From the NCBI GenBank assembly GCA_965219015.1, contig CBDCNH010000013.1:372001-436000 (forward strand): 64,000 nucleotides of DNA, given 5' to 3'. The position numbers were made by a program, and so were the translations under genes. Below the pieces are notes generated by a model. It saw only the letters and a program-made list of their open reading frames with translations. It made no database searches and was not told where the DNA came from. This DNA is from CBDCNH01 sp965219015. GTDB taxonomy: Bacteria > Pseudomonadota > Alphaproteobacteria > Rhodobacterales > Rhodobacteraceae. Positions 17,156-24,215 of the stretch are shown piece after piece (the stretch's first letter is position 1; each line of letters starts with the position of its first letter).

Positions 17156-17775
17156 CAGGGCGCCTCGGCCGGTTCCTGCGGCCCGCCCGTGACCATCGCG
17201 ACGAGGGTGCGCGGCACGAGGAGCGACAGGAGGACATGGATGGCGAGGAAGCCGACGATGGCGGCCATCCCGAGGAAGTGGAACCACCGCGCCGCCTGGA
17301 ACGAGCCGAAGAGCGCGGCGAGCTCGGAGAGCTGCACCGGCTTCCAGATCGAGAGGCCCGTCAGCACCTGCAGCACGATCACGAGGAGGACGCCGATATA
17401 GAGGAGCCGCTGCACCGCGTTGTAGCTCAGGATGTCGCCGTGCGAGAGCCGGAACCGGAGCGCCTCGCCGATCTCGCGGAGGACCGCACCGGGCCAGACG
17501 GGCAGGAACTTGCGCCGGAACCGCCCCGTCGCGAACCCGTAGACGAGGTAGGCGAGCCCGTTGACCGCGAGCACCCACATCGCCGCGAAGTGCCAGTTGA
17601 GGCCGGTCTGCATCGGACCGCCGAGCCGCGCCCATTGCGGGAAGTGCAGCCAGCCGATCAGCACCTCGTCGTTGTAGATCGTCCAGCCGCTCGCGATCAT
17701 CACGAGCATGGCCACCGCGTTGGTCCAGTGCATCAGGCGGAGCACGAGAGGGTGAAGCCGAGATGTCTTGACCAT
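17155..17775 (-). CDS. Cytochrome b561-type membrane subunit partnered with the molybdoenzyme
   Basis: A 206-residue di-haem cytochrome b of the Ni/Fe-hydrogenase b-type/b561 superfamily. Four to five transmembrane helices are visible. Haem-ligand histidines are probable in VLRLMHWTNAV near residue 15, LNWHFAAMW near residue 65, and RWFHFLGM plus IHVLLSLLV near the C-terminus. ATG at 17775 is chosen because the protein then starts just before the first helix; an upstream frame adds 23 residues. It would carry quinol electrons to the coupled MsrP-like subunit. It is divergent from a small periplasmic gene, 47 bp away. Confidence 0.87.
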   Translation of the reverse strand: MVKTSRLHPLVLRLMHWTNAVAMLVMIASGWTIYNDEVLIGWLHFPQWARLGGPMQTGLNWHFAAMWVLAVNGLAYLVYGFATGRFRRKFLPVWPGAVLREIGEALRFRLSHGDILSYNAVQRLLYIGVLLVIVLQVLTGLSIWKPVQLSELAALFGSFQAARWFHFLGMAAIVGFLAIHVLLSLLVPRTLVAMVTGGPQEPAEAP

Positions 17776-17822
17776 GATGGCGCAATCCCTCCAGATCGAC
17801 GACGTGACGCTCGGGAGGTATC

Positions 17823-18269
17823 GTGGTGCGGATCGTTCTGCCAAGGCAAGTTTTCGTGTCGATCGCGGCCTGTGTCCTGTCTGCGCTGCCGTCGATGGCG
17901 GACACGCCCGCGGAACGGATGGCGGCGCGGTATCCGCAGCCGGTGCGGACCGGCGATCTCGTGGGCCTGCCGGTGCAGGACGGGCTCGACCGGATCTACG
18001 GCTATGTGTCGGAGGTGGTCCGAACGCCCGACGGCCAAACCCGGCTCGTCGTGCCGTACAGCACGTGGCTCGGCTGGTGGCCGGATGCGCCCTTCGTGAC
18101 CAAGCGTCCGGTCGCGGTGCCGATCGAGACGGTCGCGATCCTCGGCCGCCACATCAACGCGCTCGACTTCCACCGCGCGGATTTCGAGGACGCTCCGGCA
18201 TGGTCCGCGTCCGACGGAGCCGCGATCCCGGCCGACGAGACCATCCGCATCGCCCTCGGCAAGCGATGA
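17823..18269 (+). CDS. Small periplasmic protein, PRC-barrel-like, divergent from the molybdoenzyme operon
   Basis: A 148-residue protein with a Sec signal peptide (VFVSIAACVLSALPSMA, cleavage near residue 26). The mature part reads GDLVGLPVQDGLDRIYGYVSEVV followed by alternating hydrophobic strands and a run of RPVAVPIETVAILG, which resembles a PRC-barrel beta domain; I show only short stretches. I do not recognise a named family with certainty. The start is one of two adjacent GTG codons at 17823 or 17826. Its placement 47 bp from the cytochrome/MsrP-like operon suggests a shared periplasmic redox function, which is inference. Confidence 0.7.
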   Translation: MVRIVLPRQVFVSIAACVLSALPSMADTPAERMAARYPQPVRTGDLVGLPVQDGLDRIYGYVSEVVRTPDGQTRLVVPYSTWLGWWPDAPFVTKRPVAVPIETVAILGRHINALDFHRADFEDAPAWSASDGAAIPADETIRIALGKR

Positions 18270-18362
18270 GGCGGCTTTCGGGCACCGCGGGGTATCGCGC
18301 GAAATTGAAGCGCGAGCGCTGAACCGAGGTTGGTTTCGCGGTGTTTGTCGAGCATGACACGT

Positions 18363-18374
18363 CGCTGATCAGCG
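18363..18374. promoter_or_regulatory. Perfect 12-bp palindrome upstream of the PLP-enzyme operon
   Basis: CGCTGATCAGCG is a perfect inverted repeat ending 23 bp before the ATG at 18398. Its position fits an operator that overlaps the promoter or ribosome binding region of the five-gene operon. No cognate regulator is encoded next to it. Confidence 0.35.
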
Positions 18375-18397
18375 TGGGTTAGGGGTTGAGGCGCCAA

Positions 18398-19570
18398 ATG
18401 AGTGACGAGCAGGCATTGCGCCTCCAGACGCTGGCAGTCCAGACCCCGGGCGAAGCCGCCCCGCCAAACGGTCTCGCGGCCCCGTTGCACGTCGCGGCGA
18501 CATACGTCCGCGACGAAAGCAACCTCTATCCGTCCGATCACGTCTATGGCCGCGCCGACAACCCGACGGTGCGCCAGACCGAGGCGCTGCTGGCCGCGCT
18601 CGAGACTGGCGATGCGGCGCTTCTCTTCAGCACGGGCATGGCGGCGTCCATCGCCGTGATGAACGCCTTCGACGGCCCGACGACCATCCTCGCGCCGGCC
18701 GAGATGTACGATGGGCTGCGACGCTGGCTCCTCGGGGCGCATCGGTTCGGCCACGCGGTCGAGTTCGTCGACATGACCGATCTCGGAGCGGTGGGAGCGG
18801 CACTTCACAGGGTCTCGCCGGCGCTCGTCTGGATCGAGACGCCGAGCAACCCGATGTGGCGGGTGACCGACATCGCTGCGGTCACGCGGCTGGCGCACGC
18901 CGCGGGGGCGCTGGTCTGCGTCGACTCGACCGTGTCGACGCCATGCTTCACCCGTCCGCTCGAACTCGGGGCGGACATCGTGATGCATTCGGCGACGAAG
19001 TATCTCAACGGCCATTCGGACGTCATCGCCGGGGCGCTCATCACGCGCGGGCCGGCCGACCTCTGGCGCCGGATCGCCACGATGCGGACCGAGCAGGGCA
19101 CGACGCTCGGCGCCTTCGAGGCCTGGCTGCTCGCGCGCGGTCTTCGGACGCTCGACATCCGGCTCCGGACGCAGGCGGCGACCGCGGCCCGGCTTGCGCG
19201 GCGGCTCGTCGCCCACCCTGCCGTCGTGCAGGTGCTTTATCCCGGCCTCGAGACCCATCCCGGCCATGCGGTCGCGGCGCGGCAGATGCAGGGCGGCTTC
19301 GGCGCGATGCTGTCGATCCGGATCGCGGGCGGTCGCGAGGCGGCGCTCGACGTGGTGGCGGGCTTCCGGCTCTGGAAGCGCGCGACCTCGTTCGGAGGCG
19401 TCGAGAGCCTCGTCGAGCATCGCGCCTCGATGGAGGGCGAGGGCTCGACCTGTCCGGACGATCTCCTGCGCCTCTCGGTCGGCATCGAGGACGAACGCGA
19501 TCTCCATGCGGATCTCGACCGTGCGCTCGGTGCTGTCGCCGCCCTGCCGCTGCTTCGGGCCGCGCCATGA
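18398..19570 (+). CDS. Cys/Met-metabolism PLP-dependent enzyme (cystathionine gamma-synthase/beta-lyase family)
   Basis: A 390-residue fold-type I PLP enzyme. YGRADNPTVRQTEALLAALE near residues 45-64, LLFSTGMAA near residue 75, the DSTVSTPCFTRPLELGAD segment, and the PLP Lys in HSATKYLNGHSD near residue 200 are all diagnostic. Reactions in this family include cystathionine beta-lyase, gamma-synthase and O-acetylhomoserine sulfhydrylase; sequence alone does not decide. ATG at 18398 is chosen over an upstream TTG because GAGG precedes it. The stop overlaps the next start as ATGA, so it leads a coupled operon of sugar-transfer genes, an odd context for a methionine-pathway enzyme. Confidence 0.88.
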   Translation: MSDEQALRLQTLAVQTPGEAAPPNGLAAPLHVAATYVRDESNLYPSDHVYGRADNPTVRQTEALLAALETGDAALLFSTGMAASIAVMNAFDGPTTILAPAEMYDGLRRWLLGAHRFGHAVEFVDMTDLGAVGAALHRVSPALVWIETPSNPMWRVTDIAAVTRLAHAAGALVCVDSTVSTPCFTRPLELGADIVMHSATKYLNGHSDVIAGALITRGPADLWRRIATMRTEQGTTLGAFEAWLLARGLRTLDIRLRTQAATAARLARRLVAHPAVVQVLYPGLETHPGHAVAARQMQGGFGAMLSIRIAGGREAALDVVAGFRLWKRATSFGGVESLVEHRASMEGEGSTCPDDLLRLSVGIEDERDLHADLDRALGAVAALPLLRAAP

Positions 19571-20283
19571 GGACGGTCGGGATCGCGGTCATCTGCAAGA
19601 CGCCCGAAGCGGGGAAGTCAAAGACCCGCCTCTCGCCGCCGCTACGGCCCGAGCAATGCGCCGAGATGTCGGCCTGCTTCATCCGCGACCTCACCCTGGG
19701 CATGGCGACGCTCTGTGGCAACGCCATCGCGGGCTATGCGGTCTACACGCCCGTCGGTTCCGAGGATCGGCTGCGGCGCATCCTGCCGGACGGCTTCGGG
19801 CTCGTGCCGCAGTGCGAGGGCGACTTCGGCGTCAGGTTGCGGCAGGGCGTCGAGGACATTCTCGCCCTCGGGCACGCCGGCGCCATCGTCATCAACTCCG
19901 ACAGCCCGACGCTGCCGCCGGGCATCGTAGCCGACGCCGCGGCGCGGCTCCTCGAGCACGACTGCGTGGCGCTGAGCCCCGCGGCGGACGGGGGCTACAC
20001 GCTGATCGGGCTGTCGCAGTCCCATCCCCGGCTCTTCGAGGACATCCCCTGGAGCACCGATGCGGTCTATCGGCTGACGCTCGATCGCGCCGCGGAGATC
20101 GGTCTGCCGGTCGCGGATGTCGCTCCCTGGTATGACGTGGACGACGCGGCCTCGCTCGCGACACTGCGCCATGAGCTCGACGGCACGCCGCCGCCCTTCG
20201 CGACCGCCGCGCATCCGCCCGCGGACGCGCCGGCGACACGGGCGTATCTCGGGACCGTGCTGCCGGCGCTCGCCGCGCAATGA
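19567..20283 (+). CDS. TIGR04282/DUF2064 family GT-A-fold transferase
   Basis: A 238-residue protein of the DUF2064 family, a GT-A nucleotide-sugar or nucleotidyl transferase fold related to CofC. Diagnostic stretches are ICKTPEAGKSKTRLSPPL at the N-terminus, INSDSPTLPPG near residue 118 with the metal-binding Asp, and SPAADGGYTLIGL near residue 140. Members often sit with GT2 and mannosyltransferase genes, and some have been annotated in arsenosugar contexts. It overlaps both neighbours by ATGA. The product is probably cytoplasmic. The exact donor and acceptor are unknown. Confidence 0.88.
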   Translation: MRTVGIAVICKTPEAGKSKTRLSPPLRPEQCAEMSACFIRDLTLGMATLCGNAIAGYAVYTPVGSEDRLRRILPDGFGLVPQCEGDFGVRLRQGVEDILALGHAGAIVINSDSPTLPPGIVADAAARLLEHDCVALSPAADGGYTLIGLSQSHPRLFEDIPWSTDAVYRLTLDRAAEIGLPVADVAPWYDVDDAASLATLRHELDGTPPPFATAAHPPADAPATRAYLGTVLPALAAQ

Positions 20284-21599
20284 TCGGCCGCGTCCTCGCC
20301 GATCGCACGGTGCTCCTCGTCCTCCTCGGCGCCGCGGCCATCGCGCTCGCCCTGGCCGCGGGTCCGGTCGGCCTGCGCTGGGGCAACAACGGCTACGTGG
20401 TCTGCCTCATCGCGGCGGGCGCCGTGGCGGCGCTCGCGAGCCTCGACGTGCGCGGGATGCCGCAGGGCCGCGCGATCCTCATCGTGCTCGCCGTCGCGGC
20501 GGCCGTGCGCTGGATCGCGCTCGACTGGGCGCCGCACATCTCGACCGACATCTACCGCTACGTCTGGGACGGCCGGGTGCAGGGCGCGGGCATCAACCCC
20601 TACCGCTACATCCCGGCCGATCCCGCGCTCGAGTTCCTGCGCCAGCCACGGATGTACCGCCTCATCAACCGCGCCGACTATGCCCACACCGCCTATCCGC
20701 CCTTCGCGCAGATGTTCTTCTTCCTCGCCACGCGGACCGGGGACACGCTGGCCTCGATGCGGCTCGCCATCGTCGGCTGCGAGGCGCTGACGGTCTGGGG
20801 CATCTACCTGCTGCTGCGGCGGATGGCGCTGCCGCCGGCGCTGATCGTCGGCTACGCCTGGCACCCGATGGCGATCTGGGAGGCAGCCAACGGCGGCCAT
20901 GTCGACGCGCTCGTGAGCCTGATGGTCGTGTGGTCGCTGGTGGCGCTCGTCGCGGGACGGCGGCTCGTCGGGGCGGCGCTGGTGACCTGCGCGGTGCTGG
21001 TGAAGCCCTACGCGGCGATCCTCATCGTCGCGTTCTGGCGCCTCTGGGACTGGCGGGCGCCGCTCGTCGTCCTCGTGGTGGCGGTAGCGCTCTATCTGCC
21101 CTACCTCGGCGCAGGCTGGGGCGTGCTCGGCTTCCTGCCGCAATACCTTCACGAGGAGCGGCTCGACTCCGGATCGGCGTTCTGGCTCGTCCTTGCCGTG
21201 CGCCGGCTCTTCGGCGACGTGCCCGGCCTGGTGCCGGCCTACGTGGCGCTCGGGTTCGCGGCATTCGTCGTGGTGGCCTGGCGCATCCTGCGCGAGCCCG
21301 CGGTCTACGCGCCCGACCGGCAGGTGCGCGACGCGATGCTCCTTCTTGTCGTCGGGCTCTTCTTCCTGTCGCCGAACTATCCGTGGTACTACCTGCCGCT
21401 CGTGCCGTTCGTCGTGCTGGGCGGGGGGCCGGTGCTCTGGGTGATGACGCTCGGCGCGCTTCTCTTGCATGCCGACTGGACGCATGGCGACCCCAACGAA
21501 CGGTTCCTCTTCGTCAAGTCGATCTTCAACCTCGCCTGGCTCGTGACGGCGCTGGCCGTCCTCTACCTGCCACGCATCCGAAAGCCCTTCGTCGCATGA
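20280..21599 (+). CDS. Multi-pass polyprenol-phosphate-type glycosyltransferase (GT87/DUF2029-like)
   Basis: A 439-residue integral membrane protein with about nine to eleven hydrophobic helices. The first large periplasmic loop contains STDIYRYVWDGRVQGAGINPY near residues 88-107, with the Asp and Arg typical of GT-C mannosyltransferases, and an adjacent AYPPFAQ motif. These enzymes use lipid-linked sugars as donors and glycosylate lipid or glycan acceptors outside the membrane. It overlaps the DUF2064 gene and the GT2 gene by ATGA on each side. Donor supply by the adjacent GT2 enzyme is a reasonable inference. Confidence 0.86.
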   Translation: MIGRVLADRTVLLVLLGAAAIALALAAGPVGLRWGNNGYVVCLIAAGAVAALASLDVRGMPQGRAILIVLAVAAAVRWIALDWAPHISTDIYRYVWDGRVQGAGINPYRYIPADPALEFLRQPRMYRLINRADYAHTAYPPFAQMFFFLATRTGDTLASMRLAIVGCEALTVWGIYLLLRRMALPPALIVGYAWHPMAIWEAANGGHVDALVSLMVVWSLVALVAGRRLVGAALVTCAVLVKPYAAILIVAFWRLWDWRAPLVVLVVAVALYLPYLGAGWGVLGFLPQYLHEERLDSGSAFWLVLAVRRLFGDVPGLVPAYVALGFAAFVVVAWRILREPAVYAPDRQVRDAMLLLVVGLFFLSPNYPWYYLPLVPFVVLGGGPVLWVMTLGALLLHADWTHGDPNERFLFVKSIFNLAWLVTALAVLYLPRIRKPFVA

Positions 21600-22342
21600 A
21601 GTTTGCCTCCGGTTCCGCCGTCGTCAGCGTCGTCATCCCCTGCCTCAACGAGGAGGAGGCGATCGGACCACTGGTGGTGGAGCTCTGGGCCGAGGGTGTC
21701 GACGAGATCGTAGTCGTCGACAACGGCTCGACCGATGCCACCGCGGCGCGCGCTGCGGCCCAGGGCGCACGGGTCGTGTCCGAGGCCATCGCGGGCTATG
21801 GCCGGGCCTGCGCGCGGGGCGTCGCCTCGGTGCGGCCCGAGTGCGAGATCGTGTGCTTCCTCGATGGCGACGGCAGCGACGTTCCGGCGTTCCTCGCCGC
21901 CGTCGCGGGGCCGGTCGCGGCGGGGGATGCGGACTTCGTGATGGGCTCGCGGGTGGGGGGCACGCGCGAGCGCGGCAGCATGACCGCGCAGCAGGTCGCG
22001 GCCGGACGGGTCGCGGGGCGCCTCCTGCGCGCGGCCTACGGCGTCCGTTTCACCGACATGTCGCCGTTCCGGGCGATGCGGATCGAGACCCTGCGGCACC
22101 TCGGGATGCGCGAGATGACGTACGGATGGAACCTCGAGATGCAGATGCGCGTGGCGGCCGCCGGGCTGCGGGTGCTCGAGGTGCCGGTCGATCACCGGCG
22201 CCGCCGCGGCGGCGTGTCGAAGGTGTCGGGCGACATCGTGGCGAGCCTCCGCGCCGCCTGGCGCATCACCGCGACCTTCCTGCGGCTCCGGCGCGAGCTC
22301 GGCCCCGCGGCACCCCGGACCGACGTGCAAGGAGCGGACTGA
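21596..22342 (+). CDS. Family 2 glycosyltransferase (dolichol-phosphate-sugar synthase-like)
   Basis: A 248-residue GT2 enzyme. VSVVIPCLNEEEAIG at the N-terminus and EIVVVDNGSTDATA near residue 40 bind the nucleotide sugar, and FLDGDGSDVP near residue 89 is a DxD-like metal site. The acceptor-side motif MEM-like region YGWNLEMQMRVAAAGLRVLEVPV is partly shown as YGWNLEMQMR and is typical of lipid-phosphate sugar synthases. No transmembrane helix is evident. It probably transfers a sugar to polyprenyl phosphate, making the donor for the coupled membrane transferase. Overlaps: ATGA upstream, TGATG downstream. Confidence 0.9.
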   Translation: MKFASGSAVVSVVIPCLNEEEAIGPLVVELWAEGVDEIVVVDNGSTDATAARAAAQGARVVSEAIAGYGRACARGVASVRPECEIVCFLDGDGSDVPAFLAAVAGPVAAGDADFVMGSRVGGTRERGSMTAQQVAAGRVAGRLLRAAYGVRFTDMSPFRAMRIETLRHLGMREMTYGWNLEMQMRVAAAGLRVLEVPVDHRRRRGGVSKVSGDIVASLRAAWRITATFLRLRRELGPAAPRTDVQGAD

Positions 22343-23394
22343 TGCGCGTCCTCGTCACCGGCGGCGCCGGGTTCATCGGCCGGCACGTCCTCTCCGGCCT
22401 CGCCGATCGCGGCCACGCGGTGCGCGTGCTCGACGTGCTGCGCGCCGACGTGCACGGGCCGGACAGCGGCTGGGCACCGCCCGCCGGGATGGAGTTCATC
22501 CGCGGCGACGTGCGCGACCCGGCGGCGGTCGACGCGGCACTCGCCGGGATCGACGCGGTGGTCCACCTCGCCGCGAAGGTCGGCCTCGGCGTCGCGGTGA
22601 GCGACCTGCCGGACTATGCCTCGAGCAACGACACCGGCGCCGCCGAGATCCTCGCCGGGATGGCGCGTGCGGGATGCGCCCGGCTCACGCTCGCAAGCTC
22701 GATGGTCGTCTACGGCGAGGGTGAGGCGATGTGCCCGGAGCACGGCCCTGTCCGGCCGGCGCCCCGCATCGAGACGGCGCTCGCGGCGGGCAACTTCGAG
22801 CCGCCGTGCCCGGTCTGTGGACGACCCCTCGCGCCGATGCTCGTCGGCGAGGACACGGCCTTCGACCCGCGCAACGCCTATGCGACGAGCAAGCTCGCGC
22901 AGGAGCTCTTCGCCGCCAACTGGGCGCGCGTCACCGGCGGCTCGGTCGGAGCGCTGCGCTACCACAACGTCTACGGACCGGGGATGCCGAAGGACACGCC
23001 CTATGCCGGGGTCGCCGCGATCTTCCTGTCGGCGCTGCGCCGCGGCGAGGCGCCGACGGTGTTCGAGGACGGCGGCCAGCGGCGCGACTTCGTGCATGTC
23101 CGCGACATCGCCGCCGCCACCATCGCCGCCTGCGAGCAACACGACGCGGGCGTGCGCGCCTGGAACGTCGGCTCCGGCACGCCCCGCACCGTGGGCGAGA
23201 TGGCCGCGGCCCTCGCCCGCGCGCTCGATGGTCCCGCTCCGGTCGTCACCGGCCGCTACCGCCTCGGCGACGTGCGCCACATCACGGCCGACAGCGCGCG
23301 CCTCCGCGCCGATCTCGGCTGGGCGCCGCAGGTGGCCTTCGAGGACGGGATGCGCGAGCTGAGTGGGGCCGAAGAGCACCACGAGCGCGCTTGA
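22342..23394 (+). CDS. NAD-dependent sugar epimerase/dehydratase with zinc-ribbon-like insertion
   Basis: A 350-residue extended SDR acting on nucleotide sugars. The NAD-binding motif is TGGAGFIG near residue 6; the catalytic Tyr and Lys are in NAYATSKLAQE near residue 178, and the Ser in ASSMVVYGEGE near residue 118. Between these an insertion carries CPEHGP and CPVCGRP, four cysteine/histidine ligands resembling a zinc ribbon; a similar insert is known in Tll-type dTDP-L-rhamnose 4-epimerases. This suggests a deoxy-sugar such as 6-deoxy-talose, but that remains inference. It ends the five-gene coupled operon. Confidence 0.9.
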   Translation: MRVLVTGGAGFIGRHVLSGLADRGHAVRVLDVLRADVHGPDSGWAPPAGMEFIRGDVRDPAAVDAALAGIDAVVHLAAKVGLGVAVSDLPDYASSNDTGAAEILAGMARAGCARLTLASSMVVYGEGEAMCPEHGPVRPAPRIETALAAGNFEPPCPVCGRPLAPMLVGEDTAFDPRNAYATSKLAQELFAANWARVTGGSVGALRYHNVYGPGMPKDTPYAGVAAIFLSALRRGEAPTVFEDGGQRRDFVHVRDIAAATIAACEQHDAGVRAWNVGSGTPRTVGEMAAALARALDGPAPVVTGRYRLGDVRHITADSARLRADLGWAPQVAFEDGMRELSGAEEHHERA

Positions 23395-23444
23395 CCGGAG
23401 TTATTCTCGCGTGGGACCATCGGCGGTGCCGGAGGTCGTGCGCC

Positions 23445-24215
23445 ATGCCGATGACGTTTCCGAACGAACCGCGCGCGTACCGCGCTGCCCGCCTCAAGCT
23501 CCTCGAGCGTGAGATCGCTCTCAGAAGGCAGATGGAGGAGGTCGCAGAGACGCTGCGATCGCTCCCTCCCGGTGGCGAGGTGCCCGAGGATTACAGCTTC
23601 GACCGGATCGGAGCCGACGGCATGCGCGAGACCGTACGGCTGTCCGAGCTCTTCGATGCCGGCGATACGCTCATGGTCTATCACTACATGTTTCCCCGGC
23701 ACAGGGAGGACCGTCGGCCGGGACCGACCGCCGGAGCCACGGCGGAGCTTCCGCTCGCCGACGGGCCCTGTGCGTCCTGTACGGCGCTCATCGACATGTG
23801 GGAAGGGACGATGCCGCATTTCGAAGGACTCGGCGGCAAGCTCGTCATCGTCGCACGGGCGCCGATCGAGCGGGTGGCGGCGTTCGCGCGCGACCGGGGC
23901 TGGACGTACGCGAGGCTGCTCTCGGACACGACGGGCAGCTTCCGTCGCGACTACGGCGGCGACGGCCCGGACGGCAACTCGGTGCCGATGATGACCGTGT
24001 TCAGGCGCTGGCCCGACGGCAGGATTCGCCTTCATTGGGCGAGCGAGCTGGTACACGAGCCGACCGAACCGGGTCAGGACATGCGCCATCTCGGTACGGT
24101 CGAGCCGCTCTGGACGCTGTTCGATCTCACGCCGCGCGGGCGACCCGAGGGCGACGAGCAGCTCGACTACGCCTGTTGCGCGGCAGATGGGGTCAGAACG
24201 GGAACACGAAGCTGA
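23445..24215 (+). CDS. DUF899 family thioredoxin-like protein
   Basis: A 256-residue DUF899 protein, a thioredoxin-fold family of unknown function common in Actinobacteria and Alphaproteobacteria. Typical features are the N-terminal helical region with AARLKLLEREIALRRQMEEV, the strand YSFDRIGADG, the motif LMVYHYMFP near residue 82, and CASCTALIDMWEG near residue 108, a CxxC-like pair. GNSVPMMTVF and the C-terminal aromatic segment are also family traits. ATG at 23445 is chosen for the conserved N-terminus. Its last 23 bp overlap the convergent permease gene. It is probably separate from the upstream glycosylation operon. Confidence 0.88.
   Translation: MPMTFPNEPRAYRAARLKLLEREIALRRQMEEVAETLRSLPPGGEVPEDYSFDRIGADGMRETVRLSELFDAGDTLMVYHYMFPRHREDRRPGPTAGATAELPLADGPCASCTALIDMWEGTMPHFEGLGGKLVIVARAPIERVAAFARDRGWTYARLLSDTTGSFRRDYGGDGPDGNSVPMMTVFRRWPDGRIRLHWASELVHEPTEPGQDMRHLGTVEPLWTLFDLTPRGRPEGDEQLDYACCAADGVRTGTRS

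Noticed and set aside
18270..18397. A SAM-type riboswitch before the Cys/Met PLP gene
   Set aside because: The 128-bp leader lacks the conserved strings of the SAM-II and SAM/SAH classes that I could check by eye. Only a short TCGCGC/GCGCGA hairpin and the palindrome are present.
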